Shown in pieces: positions 7,951-15,963 of a stretch of 41,957 nt of DNA. Within the stretch, counting starts at the first letter, position 1; the number at the start of each line of letters is the position of its first letter. Source of the stretch: Bacteroidales bacterium (GTDB taxonomy: Bacteria; Bacteroidota; Bacteroidia; Bacteroidales; P3); contig WQWA01000014.1 of the NCBI GenBank assembly GCA_009785505.1, positions 1 to 41,957 of the forward strand, given 5' to 3'. The translations under genes and the position numbers were made by a program. Below the pieces are notes generated by a model, which saw nothing but the letters and a program-made list of their open reading frames with translations, made no database searches and was not told the origin of the DNA.

Positions 7951-10335
7951 ATGGCGAAACGAAGAAAAAAATCGGAACAAGCTGACGACACATCTGCGGA
8001 AAATCTCTCTCTGAAAACATTGAGAAGCGAAAGATTCCGTTTTATATGCGGCGTGTGTTTCTTGGGGTTTGCGATGTTTGCGTTGTTTGCGTTTGTTTCC
8101 TATTTGTTTTCATGGTGGATTGATTTCGACATGATTGCTCATATTTCAACCTATGATTTATTCGCAGATTCTTCAGCGGATATCCGCAATATCGCGGGAA
8201 GAATGGGAGCTCGCCTTGCACATGTTTTTATTCGAAACGGATTTGGTATCGCTTCGTTTGCATTTGTATGGGTTGCATTCGTTATCGGATTGAAATTGCT
8301 GAACATCTCATTGTTCAAGCTAAAAAAAACAATTCTGCACTCGACATTTTTCATGGTTTGGGGTTCTGTTGTGTTTGGATTTATCACGCTTGGACTTGGA
8401 AAATGGAGCATTTTGGGTGGAATTTTCGGATTTGAAGTAGCATATTATTTGAGGTCTGCAATTGGTGTTCCCGGATTGATTTTTTTGTTGGGAACCGTAT
8501 TGGCAATTTTCTTGTATGTGGCTTATGGTGTGAAATTCAGGATATACCCAATCATCACAAGTTGGCTGGAACGATTCAAAAAAGAGGTGAAAGAAGATGT
8601 GAAAGAATTGCTGACTGAAGAGGAAATTCCAAGTCTACCGCCTGACGACGAAGACACGTTTAGTTTGCTTAACGAAATTGAAAAACAAGAATTGACAAAC
8701 GATGATGAAGTGCCTTTTATTATTGAAAATCCAAACGAATCTGAAAATGAAGTTGGAGATAAAAATGAAGTAGAGGAGGAAGAGGAAAGCGAGGAGGTAT
8801 TGGAAAAATATGGCATAGAAACTCCTTATGATCCGTATTTAGATTTGCCGAATTACAAATTTCCAACGTTGGATTTGCTCGAAGATTACGGCATGAAAAA
8901 TGTTGACAATTCGAAACAAACTGACGAGTTGATGGCAAACAAAAAACTCATCGAAAATACGTTGAAAAGTTTCGGTGTAGAGATTGCGCAAATCAAAGCC
9001 ACGATCGGTCCGACGGTTACGCTTTACGAAATTATTCCGGCTTCCGGTGTTCGTATATCCAAAATTCAAAATTTAGAAAACGACATTGCTTTAAGCCTTG
9101 CCGCACTAGGTATACGCATTATCGCACCTATTCCCGGAAAGGGAACAATCGGTATCGAAGTGCCGAACATCAACAAGCAGGTTGTGCCGATGAAAATGAT
9201 GTTGGATTCGTCGAATTTCAAAGATACAAAATTTGACTTGCCAATCGCTTTAGGCAAAACTATTCAAAACGAATGTTACGTTGCCGACCTGTCGAAAATG
9301 CCGCATTTGCTAATTGCCGGTGCCACAGGACAAGGAAAATCTGTAGGATTGAATGCGATTATTGCTTCTTTGTTGTACAAAAAACATCCTGCCGATTTGA
9401 AATTTGTGATGGTGGATCCAAAAAAGGTTGAGCTAACACTTTACAATAAAATTGAGCGACATTATTTGGCAAAATTAGCGGATGTCGAAGATGCAATCAT
9501 TACCGACACGAAAAAAGTGGTGAACACTTTAAATTCGTTATGCGTAGAAATGGATGCACGTTACAATCTTCTGAAAGACGCACAAGTCAAGGGAATTAAG
9601 GAATACAACGCAAAATTTATTTCACGCCGATTAAATCCAAGCGATGGACATCGCTATTTGCCGTACATCGTTTTGGTCGTTGACGAATTTGCAGATTTAA
9701 TCATGACAGCAGGCAAAGAAGTTGAGTTGCCGATTGCTCGTTTGGCACAATTGGCAAGGGCTATCGGCATTCATTTGATTATTGCAACGCAGCGGCCTTC
9801 TGTGAATATCATTACAGGAACGATTAAAGCAAACTTCCCTGCAAGAATTGCATTCCGTGTGACTTCAAAAATCGACTCTCGAACGATTTTAGATAGTGGT
9901 GGAGCCGATCAATTGATTGGAAAAGGCGATATGTTGCTATCCACCGGAAACGAACTGATTCGCTTGCAATGTGCATTAATTGACACGCCGGAAATTGAAA
10001 AAGTCGCAGATTTTATCGGCGAACAACGCGGCTATCCGGAAGCTTACGAATTGCCCGAATGTGTTGATGAATCAAACAATTCAGGAGGCGGAGCATATTC
10101 TGTTGACGAACGGGATTCAATGTTTGACGATGCCGCACGACTGATGGTGTCGTCTCAAAGTGGCTCCACATCGCTTATTCAGCGGAAATTAAAATTAGGT
10201 TACGCACGCTCCGGACGACTGATGGATCAACTTGAAGATGCCGGAATTGTGGGTCCTTCACAAGGAAGTAAACCGAGAGAAGTTTATATCAAAGACTTGC
10301 AGACGCTGGAAGATATGTTGGCGAATACAAATTAA
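7951..10335 (+). CDS. ftsK: DNA translocase FtsK
   Basis: Septal DNA pump that clears chromosome ends and activates XerCD recombination at dif. At 794 residues it is of typical length for this phylum (shorter linker than E. coli). Hydrophobic segments at about 31-55, 97-116, 131-150 and 172-193 anchor it in the inner membrane. An acidic linker (about 215-290, rich in E and D) follows. The motor has Walker A GATGQGKS at 457-464 and Walker B IVLVVDE ending at D578-E579, then ATQRPSVNIITGTIKANFPARI. The C-terminal winged-helix gamma domain (SLIQRKLKLGYARSGRLMDQLEDAGIVG region) reads KOPS DNA. It is followed 11 bp later by lolA, an order common in Bacteroidota. Confidence 0.97.
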   Translation: MAKRRKKSEQADDTSAENLSLKTLRSERFRFICGVCFLGFAMFALFAFVSYLFSWWIDFDMIAHISTYDLFADSSADIRNIAGRMGARLAHVFIRNGFGIASFAFVWVAFVIGLKLLNISLFKLKKTILHSTFFMVWGSVVFGFITLGLGKWSILGGIFGFEVAYYLRSAIGVPGLIFLLGTVLAIFLYVAYGVKFRIYPIITSWLERFKKEVKEDVKELLTEEEIPSLPPDDEDTFSLLNEIEKQELTNDDEVPFIIENPNESENEVGDKNEVEEEEESEEVLEKYGIETPYDPYLDLPNYKFPTLDLLEDYGMKNVDNSKQTDELMANKKLIENTLKSFGVEIAQIKATIGPTVTLYEIIPASGVRISKIQNLENDIALSLAALGIRIIAPIPGKGTIGIEVPNINKQVVPMKMMLDSSNFKDTKFDLPIALGKTIQNECYVADLSKMPHLLIAGATGQGKSVGLNAIIASLLYKKHPADLKFVMVDPKKVELTLYNKIERHYLAKLADVEDAIITDTKKVVNTLNSLCVEMDARYNLLKDAQVKGIKEYNAKFISRRLNPSDGHRYLPYIVLVVDEFADLIMTAGKEVELPIARLAQLARAIGIHLIIATQRPSVNIITGTIKANFPARIAFRVTSKIDSRTILDSGGADQLIGKGDMLLSTGNELIRLQCALIDTPEIEKVADFIGEQRGYPEAYELPECVDESNNSGGGAYSVDERDSMFDDAARLMVSSQSGSTSLIQRKLKLGYARSGRLMDQLEDAGIVGPSQGSKPREVYIKDLQTLEDMLANTN

Positions 10336-10346
10336 CAACTAACACC

Positions 10347-11051
10347 ATGAAAAAATATCTCTCACTCTCAATCCTTATAGTCTTTACCGTTAGCGCTTTT
10401 TCTCAAACCCGTTTAGAGCGTAGAGAACAAAGAACAGGCGGTGTTGTTCGTACCGAAAGAGGAATTGACGATCCTGCAGCACATGCTATTTTGAATAGTG
10501 TTCGCAGAAATTTGCAATCCTTCCGAAGTCTGAAATTCGATTTCACATTGATTACGGAAAACCAAATGGAGCGAACAAGAAATACGATTGGAAACGGAAC
10601 AATTCTAATGCGTGGTGACAGCTATAATCTGAATTTCCTGGAAATGACTACAATTTCAGACGGAAGAACCATCTGGAATTTCAATGCCGAAACCAATGAA
10701 GTTTATATCAGTCAATCCAATCCGAATGATTTGGAAACCATGAATCCGCTTGTCATGATTAATACTTACGAGGATCATTTTCGATCAATACTCATTCGCG
10801 AAGAACTTGAAAACAATGTTTTAGTTGCCGTTATTGATTTGCGGCCTTTTGAAGCTCGGAATTTTCACCGAGTGCGGGTGATTGCGAATTTAGAAAACAA
10901 CACCCTCGTTCGCACCGAAATCCACGATAGGGACGGTACAAATCTAATTTTTCGCATGGATAGAATGCAAACCAATGTACCCGCGCCAAACAGCGAATTT
11001 AGGTTTGACGTATCGCGCCACCCGGGAGTTGAGATAGTGGATCTGCGATAG
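10347..11051 (+). CDS. lolA: LolA-like outer-membrane lipoprotein carrier protein
   Basis: Periplasmic chaperone that carries lipoproteins from the LolCDE complex to the outer membrane. It has 234 residues with a signal peptide of about 19 residues (ending SAFSQ). The mature part has the LolA pattern: LNSVRRNLQSFRSLKFDFTL near the start, GTILMRGDSYNLNF, ISDGRTIWNFNAETNEVYIS, then beta strands with alternating charged and hydrophobic residues up to FRFDVSRHPGVEIVDLR. No LolB homologue is near, as expected for the phylum. Located between ftsK and prfB, with 11 and 22 bp spacings and no promoter box between, so likely in one operon. Confidence 0.88.
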   Translation: MKKYLSLSILIVFTVSAFSQTRLERREQRTGGVVRTERGIDDPAAHAILNSVRRNLQSFRSLKFDFTLITENQMERTRNTIGNGTILMRGDSYNLNFLEMTTISDGRTIWNFNAETNEVYISQSNPNDLETMNPLVMINTYEDHFRSILIREELENNVLVAVIDLRPFEARNFHRVRVIANLENNTLVRTEIHDRDGTNLIFRMDRMQTNVPAPNSEFRFDVSRHPGVEIVDLR

Positions 11052-11073
11052 CAACTCATAAAATCGAACAAAA

Positions 11074-12151
11074 ATGTATACTTTAGAACAACAAAAAAAT
11101 TTAGAATTAAGAGTCGCGGACCTGAGGAGGTTTCTTTGACATCGATAAAAAATTTGAGGCTATAGCTGAAGAAGAAAAACAGTCGCTTTCGCCCGATTTT
11201 TGGAACGATTCCAAAAAAGCCGAAGCACATTTAAAGCGCATTCAAGAGAAAAAAATCTGGACGGACGAGTTCCAAAATGTTCAACAGAATTTGGAAGACC
11301 TGCAGGTTTTGTCAGAATTTTTAGATGATGGTGAAACAATTGATGAAGTCAATAAACAATTTTCCATTACCGAAAATTTGATCGAAAAACTCGAGTTCAA
11401 AAACATGCTTTCTGCTGAGGAAGACCGCATGGGGGCTATCGTTACGATAAATTCCGGAGCGGGAGGAACAGAAAGTCAAGACTGGGCGGAAATGTTGATG
11501 CGTATGTACATTCGCTACGGCGAACGCAACAATTATAAAGTAACCACACTTGATTTGCAAGACGGCGATACCGCCGGAATCAAGCAGGCTACTTTGGAAT
11601 TTGACGGCAATTTTGCTTATGGGCACCTAAAAAGCGAAAGCGGTGTACATCGTTTGGTGCGTTTGTCGCCGTTTGATTCGGCAAATAAGCGCCACACATC
11701 GTTTGCTTCGGTTTACGCCTATCCAATTGTTGACGAAAACATTGAAATCGAAATCAATCCTGCCGATATTTCGTGGGATACATTCCGCAGCAGCGGTCCC
11801 GGCGGACAAAACGTGAACAAAGTTGAAACTGCCGTCCGCCTGAAACACGCACCATCGGGGATAACCATTGAATGCCAAGTCACGCGTTCGCAACAGCAGA
11901 ATCGTGAAAAAGCCTTACAAATGCTCAAATCTCAGCTTTATGAAATGGAACTTCGGAAAAAACGAGAAAAACTCGCCGAAATCGAAGATTCGAAAAAGAA
12001 AATTGAGTGGGGCTCGCAAATCCGTTCGTATGTGATGCATCCTTACAAAATGGTCAAGGACTTACGCACCGGAATGGAAACTTCCAACGTTCAGGCGGTC
12101 ATGGACGGTGAATTGGACGACTTTATCAAGACGTATCTCATGCAATTTTAG
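11074..12151 (+). CDS. prfB: Peptide chain release factor 2, with programmed +1 frameshift
   Basis: RF2 recognises UGA and UAA and releases the finished peptide. The gene is in two frames: ATG at 11074 opens 21 codons ending ...LRRFL, then an in-frame TGA at 11137-11139. Shifting +1 at the preceding CTT lets translation continue GAC ATC GAT from 11138 to the stop at 12151, giving 358 residues in total. The protein has the peptidyl-hydrolysis motif GGQ in [14 protein letters not shown] and a C-terminal [14 protein letters not shown] segment typical of RF2. Because the stop is UGA, low RF2 levels favour the shift: a feedback loop known in most bacteria. This is not a pseudogene. It follows lolA by 22 bp. 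Confidence 0.97.
11125..11140 (+). promoter_or_regulatory. prfB programmed frameshift site
   Basis: AGGAGG (11125-11130), TTT, CTT, TGA, C. The Shine-Dalgarno-like hexamer is 3 nt upstream of the CTT slippery codon, the same spacing as in E. coli prfB (AGGGGG TAT CTT TGA C), and the stop is followed by C, a weak termination context. The intact AGGAGG is notable in a phylum where such motifs are rarely used to start translation. Confidence 0.95.
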
Positions 12152-12214
12152 TAAATTAACGAAAAATGTTAATAATTTTAGCCGAAAAATTAGGTCTATT
12201 TCAAAAAGTTTGCG

Positions 12215-12222
12215 TATCTTTG
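12215..12222 (+). promoter_or_regulatory. -7 promoter element for acpP-fabF-rnc
   Basis: TATCTTTG followed by CACC, 30 bp upstream of the acpP ATG, in the 101-bp gap after prfB. A TTTG lies immediately upstream at 12209-12212 and a more suitably spaced -33 element is not obvious. Confidence 0.65.
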
Positions 12223-12252
12223 CACCGATATTAACCAATTAAAACATTTAAC

Positions 12253-12489
12253 ATGTCAGAAATTGCAAACAAAGTAACAGCTATTATCACGGACAAACTT
12301 GGTGTTGATGAGAAAGAAGTTGTAGCAACAGCAAGTTTTACCAACGATCTGGGTGCCGATTCGCTCGACACAGTTGAATTAATCATGGAACTTGAAAAGG
12401 AATTCAATCTCTCTATTCCGGACGCTGAAGCCGAAAAAATCTCTACTGTTGGAGACGCGATCGCTTACATTGAGGCAAACGCGAAATAA
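12253..12489 (+). CDS. acpP: Acyl carrier protein
   Basis: Carries growing acyl chains as thioesters on a 4'-phosphopantetheine arm in type II fatty acid synthesis. It has 78 residues, the usual size, is acidic, and has the modification motif [12 protein letters not shown] with S37 as the attachment serine. Helix 2 following the DSL ([12 protein letters not shown]) is well conserved. It has its own promoter and is followed 14 bp later by fabF, the common acpP-fabF arrangement. Confidence 0.97.
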   Translation: MSEIANKVTAIITDKLGVDEKEVVATASFTNDLGADSLDTVELIMELEKEFNLSIPDAEAEKISTVGDAIAYIEANAK

Positions 12490-12503
12490 TTTTTTCTTCG
12501 CCA

Positions 12504-13754
12504 ATGAATAGAAGAGTAGTTATTACAGGACTCGGATCCCTAACGCCTATTGGCAACTCTGTTCCGGAATACTGGAACAACCTGCTTGCAGGCGTTAGTG
12601 GAGCGGCTCCTATCACGAGATTTGACGCCTCAAAATTCAAGACACAATTTGCTTGTGAAGTTAAAAACTTCGATGTCACGCAGATTATGGATAGAAAAGA
12701 GGCTCGCAGACACGACTTGTACACACAATTTGCTTTTGCAGCTTCCGATGAAGCTATTGCAGACTCGGGCATCAAGTCGGATAAATTAAATCCGGATCGC
12801 ATAGGTGTGATTTGGGCTTCGGGAATAGGTGGTTTGATTACCTTTTACGAAGAGGTTCGAGATTTCACCAAGGGTGATGGAACGCCTCGTTTCAATCCGT
12901 TTTTCATTCCAAAAATGATTGCGGATATTGCAGCAGGACACATTTCCATTAAGCATGGTTTTAGAGGTCCAAACTTCGCTACGGTTTCAGCTTGTGCTTC
13001 TTCTGCAAGTGCTATTGCGGACGCTTTCACTTATATCAAAGTGGGAAAAGCAGACGCATTTATTTGCGGAGGCTCGGAAGCTGCCGTTAATGAAGCCGGT
13101 ATCGGCGGATTTAATGCGATGCATGCTCTTTCAACTCGAAATGATAGTCCGGAAACGGCTTCTCGTCCATTCGATTTAGATCGCGATGGGTTTGTTTTGG
13201 GAGAAGGAGCGGCCGGTTTGGTTCTCGAAGAACTTGAACATGCCAAAGCACGTGGTGCAAAAATCTATGCGGAAATCGTAGGCTGTGGCATGACAGGCGA
13301 TGCCTATCACATGACCGCCCCGCACCCCGAAGGCTTAGGAGCAGGAAATGCTATGAAAATGGCTATGGAGGAAGGAAACATCCAACCTCACGAAGTTGAC
13401 CATTTGAATACACACGGAACTTCTACTCCCGTAGGAGATCCCGCAGAAATTTCTGCAATCATCAATGTCTTTGGAGAAAGTGCTTTCAAAATGAATATCA
13501 ATTCTACAAAATCCATGCACGGACACCTCTTGGGTGCCGCGGGAGCTGTAGAGTCGATTGCAACCATTTTGGCAGTAAAAAACGATATCGTACCACCGAC
13601 CATCAACCATTTTACAGATGATCCGGCATTCGATAAGCGTTTGAATCTTACGTTCGGACAACCTCAAAAACGCGAAGTTAGCATAGCGCTCAGCAACACA
13701 TTCGGCTTCGATGGGCACAACGTTTCGTTGGCTTTTAAGAAGTACGTTGAATAA
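12504..13754 (+). CDS. fabF: 3-oxoacyl-ACP synthase II
   Basis: Condensing enzyme that extends acyl-ACP with malonyl-ACP. It has 416 residues, normal length. The catalytic triad of KAS II enzymes is visible: C164 in VSACASS, H304 in NTHGTSTPVGD and H341 in MHGHLLGAAGAVE, with the supporting lysine in NSTKSMHGH. The C-terminus (ALSNTFGFDGHNVSLAF) is the standard FabF ending. It follows acpP by 14 bp and precedes rnc by 66 bp; that gap contains a dispersed palindromic element but no promoter box, so rnc is probably read from the same transcript. Confidence 0.97.
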   Translation: MNRRVVITGLGSLTPIGNSVPEYWNNLLAGVSGAAPITRFDASKFKTQFACEVKNFDVTQIMDRKEARRHDLYTQFAFAASDEAIADSGIKSDKLNPDRIGVIWASGIGGLITFYEEVRDFTKGDGTPRFNPFFIPKMIADIAAGHISIKHGFRGPNFATVSACASSASAIADAFTYIKVGKADAFICGGSEAAVNEAGIGGFNAMHALSTRNDSPETASRPFDLDRDGFVLGEGAAGLVLEELEHAKARGAKIYAEIVGCGMTGDAYHMTAPHPEGLGAGNAMKMAMEEGNIQPHEVDHLNTHGTSTPVGDPAEISAIINVFGESAFKMNINSTKSMHGHLLGAAGAVESIATILAVKNDIVPPTINHFTDDPAFDKRLNLTFGQPQKREVSIALSNTFGFDGHNVSLAFKKYVE

Positions 13755-13783
13755 ACTTATCGTTGTTGTCACGAGTAAACAAA

Positions 13784-13815
13784 GCCGTCATCCCGAGCGA
13801 AGTCAAGGGATCCTC
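13784..13815. repeat. Dispersed CCGTCAT..GAG element, copy 1 (upstream of rnc)
   Basis: Begins GCCGTCATCCCGAGCGAAG and ends AAGGGATCCTC. ATCCC (13790-13794) can pair with GGGAT (13807-13811), leaving a 12-nt loop. It ends 5 bp before the rnc start codon. Related copies are at 28660-28703 and inside ldcA at 40397-40474; in each, the stem bases differ but stay complementary. Confidence 0.7.
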
Positions 13816-13820
13816 TTGTT

Positions 13821-14546
13821 ATGTTGAGATTCATCCATATCTATTTTTCTAAGGATAAATCATTGTATCTATCTATCAAAAACATTCTCGGTTTTTACCC
13901 CGAGAATGTTTTTTTGTACCGAACTGCCTTTACCCACAGTTCAGTAAATCAGCAAAGTTCCGGCGGACACCTCATCAACAATGAACGCTTGGAATATTTG
14001 GGAGATGCCGTTTTTAGTTTGGTCGTTGCCGATTTTCTTTACAAAAAATACCCTTTGGCGGGAGAAGGTTTTTTAACGGAAATGCGTTCAAAAATCGTCA
14101 GCCGCCGAACACTGAACCATATCGCCCACAAAATGGGATTGTCCGAATTGGTTTGGCGGCGAAAAGGCGTTGTAAATTCGTTTAAATCTATCGACGGTGA
14201 TACTCTCGAAGCCTTAGTCGGGGCAATTTATATTGACAAAGGTTACGAATTTGCCAAACGCATCATCATCAAACGCATTCTTCAAGAATATCTCGACATT
14301 CACGATGTGGAAAATCGCGAATGGAACTACAAAAGCAAGTTGCTCAACGCAATGGCAAAACGTCGAAAAACCGTTAGTTTCAACGTTGTCAAAACCACTG
14401 GAACAGGGGCAAGAAAACTCTATCATATCGAAGTCGTCATCGACAAAACCGTAGTCGGAAAAGGTCAGGATTTTTCAATCAAAGCTGCCGAACAAATTGC
14501 CGCCGAACGGGCGTATGAACAATTGAATCTTGGCAGCGATGATTAA
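13821..14546 (+). CDS. rnc: Ribonuclease III
   Basis: Cuts double-stranded RNA in rRNA precursors and structured mRNAs. It has 241 residues. The RNase III signature NERLEYLGDAVFSLV is at 54-68, with metal-binding E58/D62-type residues, and the second acidic site is in DGDTLEALVGAIY. The double-stranded RNA-binding domain forms the C-terminus (NYKSKLLNAMAKR ... GQDFSIKAAEQIAAERAYEQL). Start at 13821 is the first ATG after the palindromic element; a later start would still keep the domain. The stop overlaps the pyrI stop on the other strand through a shared TTAA. It could process the inverted-repeat cassette near 36000, but this is inference. Confidence 0.95.
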   Translation: MLRFIHIYFSKDKSLYLSIKNILGFYPENVFLYRTAFTHSSVNQQSSGGHLINNERLEYLGDAVFSLVVADFLYKKYPLAGEGFLTEMRSKIVSRRTLNHIAHKMGLSELVWRRKGVVNSFKSIDGDTLEALVGAIYIDKGYEFAKRIIIKRILQEYLDIHDVENREWNYKSKLLNAMAKRRKTVSFNVVKTTGTGARKLYHIEVVIDKTVVGKGQDFSIKAAEQIAAERAYEQLNLGSDD

Positions 14547-14995
14547 ACAAATTCAATATTTGTTTTCCCTGTATTTTTCTCGCAATATCGGCATCTCAAC
14601 ACAATTTCGTCTTTGTTCACAACCTCAAAATGTGTTGGTACAGCTTCGTGATTGGTGATGCAATTCGGATTTACACATTTCACCAAGCCCCTGATTTCGT
14701 CAGAAATTTCGACTTGCTTTTTGACGGTTACTTCGTAGTCTCGGATTTCAATTAACGTTGCCGTTGGCGAAACTAAGGCGATTTTGCTGATTTCTTCGGG
14801 CGCAAAAAATTTATTCGACACTTTGATGATGCCTTTTTTTCCGTATTTTTTGCTGTCTAAATTTGCTCCGAAATAGATTTGATCTTTATAGTCGGAAAGA
14901 TTTAAGATGTACAACACACGTTCCACTTGACCTTGTGTAATGTGGTCGATCACGGTGCCGTTTTTTATGGCAGATACTTGAAGTTCTTTTTTCAT
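14543..14995 (-). CDS. pyrI: Aspartate carbamoyltransferase regulatory chain
   Basis: Regulatory subunit of ATCase, binding CTP/ATP at its N-terminal domain and contacting PyrB through a zinc domain. It has 150 residues, typical size. The four zinc ligands are C107, C112, C135 and C138 (KCVNPNCITNHE and LRCRYCEK). The allosteric domain starts KKELQVSAIKNGTVIDHI. The gene starts 6 bp after pyrB, forming a pyrBI operon as in enterobacteria. The stop codon overlaps the rnc stop in antisense. Confidence 0.96.
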   Translation of the reverse strand: MKKELQVSAIKNGTVIDHITQGQVERVLYILNLSDYKDQIYFGANLDSKKYGKKGIIKVSNKFFAPEEISKIALVSPTATLIEIRDYEVTVKKQVEISDEIRGLVKCVNPNCITNHEAVPTHFEVVNKDEIVLRCRYCEKNTGKTNIEFV

Positions 14996-15001
14996 GGTTT
15001 T

Positions 15002-15904
15002 TTACTGTAAAATTGTTGCTAATAATGCTTGACGGACATAAACACCGTTCTGTGCTTGCTGAAAATAGTACGCTTGTGGCATATCGTCCACATCTTCCGA
15101 AATTTCGTTCACACGTGGAAGTGGATGTAGAACTTTCAAATTGTCTTTGCAGTTTTTCAGTTGATCTTTGGTCAAAATATACGCATTTTTCACGTTCTCG
15201 TACTCGATTGGGTCTGCAAAACGTTCGCGTTGTACACGTGTCATGTATAGAATATCCACTTTATTGATAGCCTCCTCAATTGAGAGATATTGATGATATT
15301 CGAGGTTTTTGTCTTTGATGTGCTGCTTCACATAACTTGGCAATTTCAGTTCTGCCGGCGAAATCAAGTGAAACGTTGCGTCGAAATCGCACATGGCAAT
15401 TACCAGCGAATGTACAGTTCGACCATATTTCAAATCGCCCACAAACGCAACGTTGAGTTTGTCTAATTTGCCTTGAGTTTTTCGAATGGAATACATATCC
15501 AACAAACATTGTGTTGGATGTTGATTGGCGCCATCGCCGGCATTGATGATAGGCACCGGCGACACTTCGCTCGCCCATCGTGCACTTCCGGCAAGCGGAT
15601 GTCGCATCACAATGACGTCGGAATAACAGGCTACAGTGAGGATCGTGTCCTTCAAAGATTCACCTTTTTTTGCACTGGAGGTACCTGCATCGGAAAAACC
15701 AATGACGCGTGCACCTAATTGGTTTGCCGCTGACTCGAAACTTAGCCGTGTACGTGTGGAAGGCTCAAAAAACAGAGTTGAAACCACTTTGTCGGACAAA
15801 ATCGGTTGACGAGGTTGTTTTTCAAAACCTTCGGCAAGATCCAAGATTTGTAAAATCTCGGATTTGCTGTAGTCGTTGATGGAGATTAAGCTTTTTCCTT
15901 TCAT
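15002..15904 (-). CDS. pyrB: Aspartate carbamoyltransferase catalytic chain
   Basis: Catalyses carbamoyl phosphate + aspartate to carbamoyl aspartate, the first committed step of pyrimidine synthesis. It has 300 residues, with the carbamoyl-phosphate loop FFEPSTRTRLSFE (STRTR at 49-53), the HPLAG loop in RHPLAGSAR, HPTQCLLD in the hinge, and HPLPRVNEI near the C-terminus. Pairing with PyrI implies an allosteric dodecamer. No TATCTTTG box is seen in the 57 bp upstream; that gap instead holds the terminator of coaBC, so expression may depend on read-through or on a weak promoter near the end of coaBC. Confidence 0.97.
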   Translation of the reverse strand: MKGKSLISINDYSKSEILQILDLAEGFEKQPRQPILSDKVVSTLFFEPSTRTRLSFESAANQLGARVIGFSDAGTSSAKKGESLKDTILTVACYSDVIVMRHPLAGSARWASEVSPVPIINAGDGANQHPTQCLLDMYSIRKTQGKLDKLNVAFVGDLKYGRTVHSLVIAMCDFDATFHLISPAELKLPSYVKQHIKDKNLEYHQYLSIEEAINKVDILYMTRVQRERFADPIEYENVKNAYILTKDQLKNCKDNLKVLHPLPRVNEISEDVDDMPQAYYFQQAQNGVYVRQALLATILQ

Positions 15905-15933
15905 ATTTTTTGTTTTTAGGTTGATTTTTGTTC

Positions 15934-15963
15934 AAAAAAAAGGGCAACTATTGTGTCGCCCTT
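15934..15963 (-). terminator. Rho-independent terminator after coaBC, in the pyrB leader
   Basis: On the minus strand, AAGGGC (15963-15958) pairs with GCCCTT (15945-15940) around a 12-nt loop, followed by a run of T (15941-15934). The stem begins inside the coaBC stop codon. It separates bamD-rpoZ-coaBC from pyrBI. Confidence 0.75.

Noticed and set aside
11137-11139. In-frame TGA near the start of prfB, looking like a broken gene
   Set aside because: It is the conserved programmed frameshift site with correct spacing and slippery codon, and the downstream frame is intact.
12443-13772. Open frames on the minus strand opposite fabF
   Set aside because: They are shadows of the strongly conserved fabF frame, with no promoters or recognisable domains.
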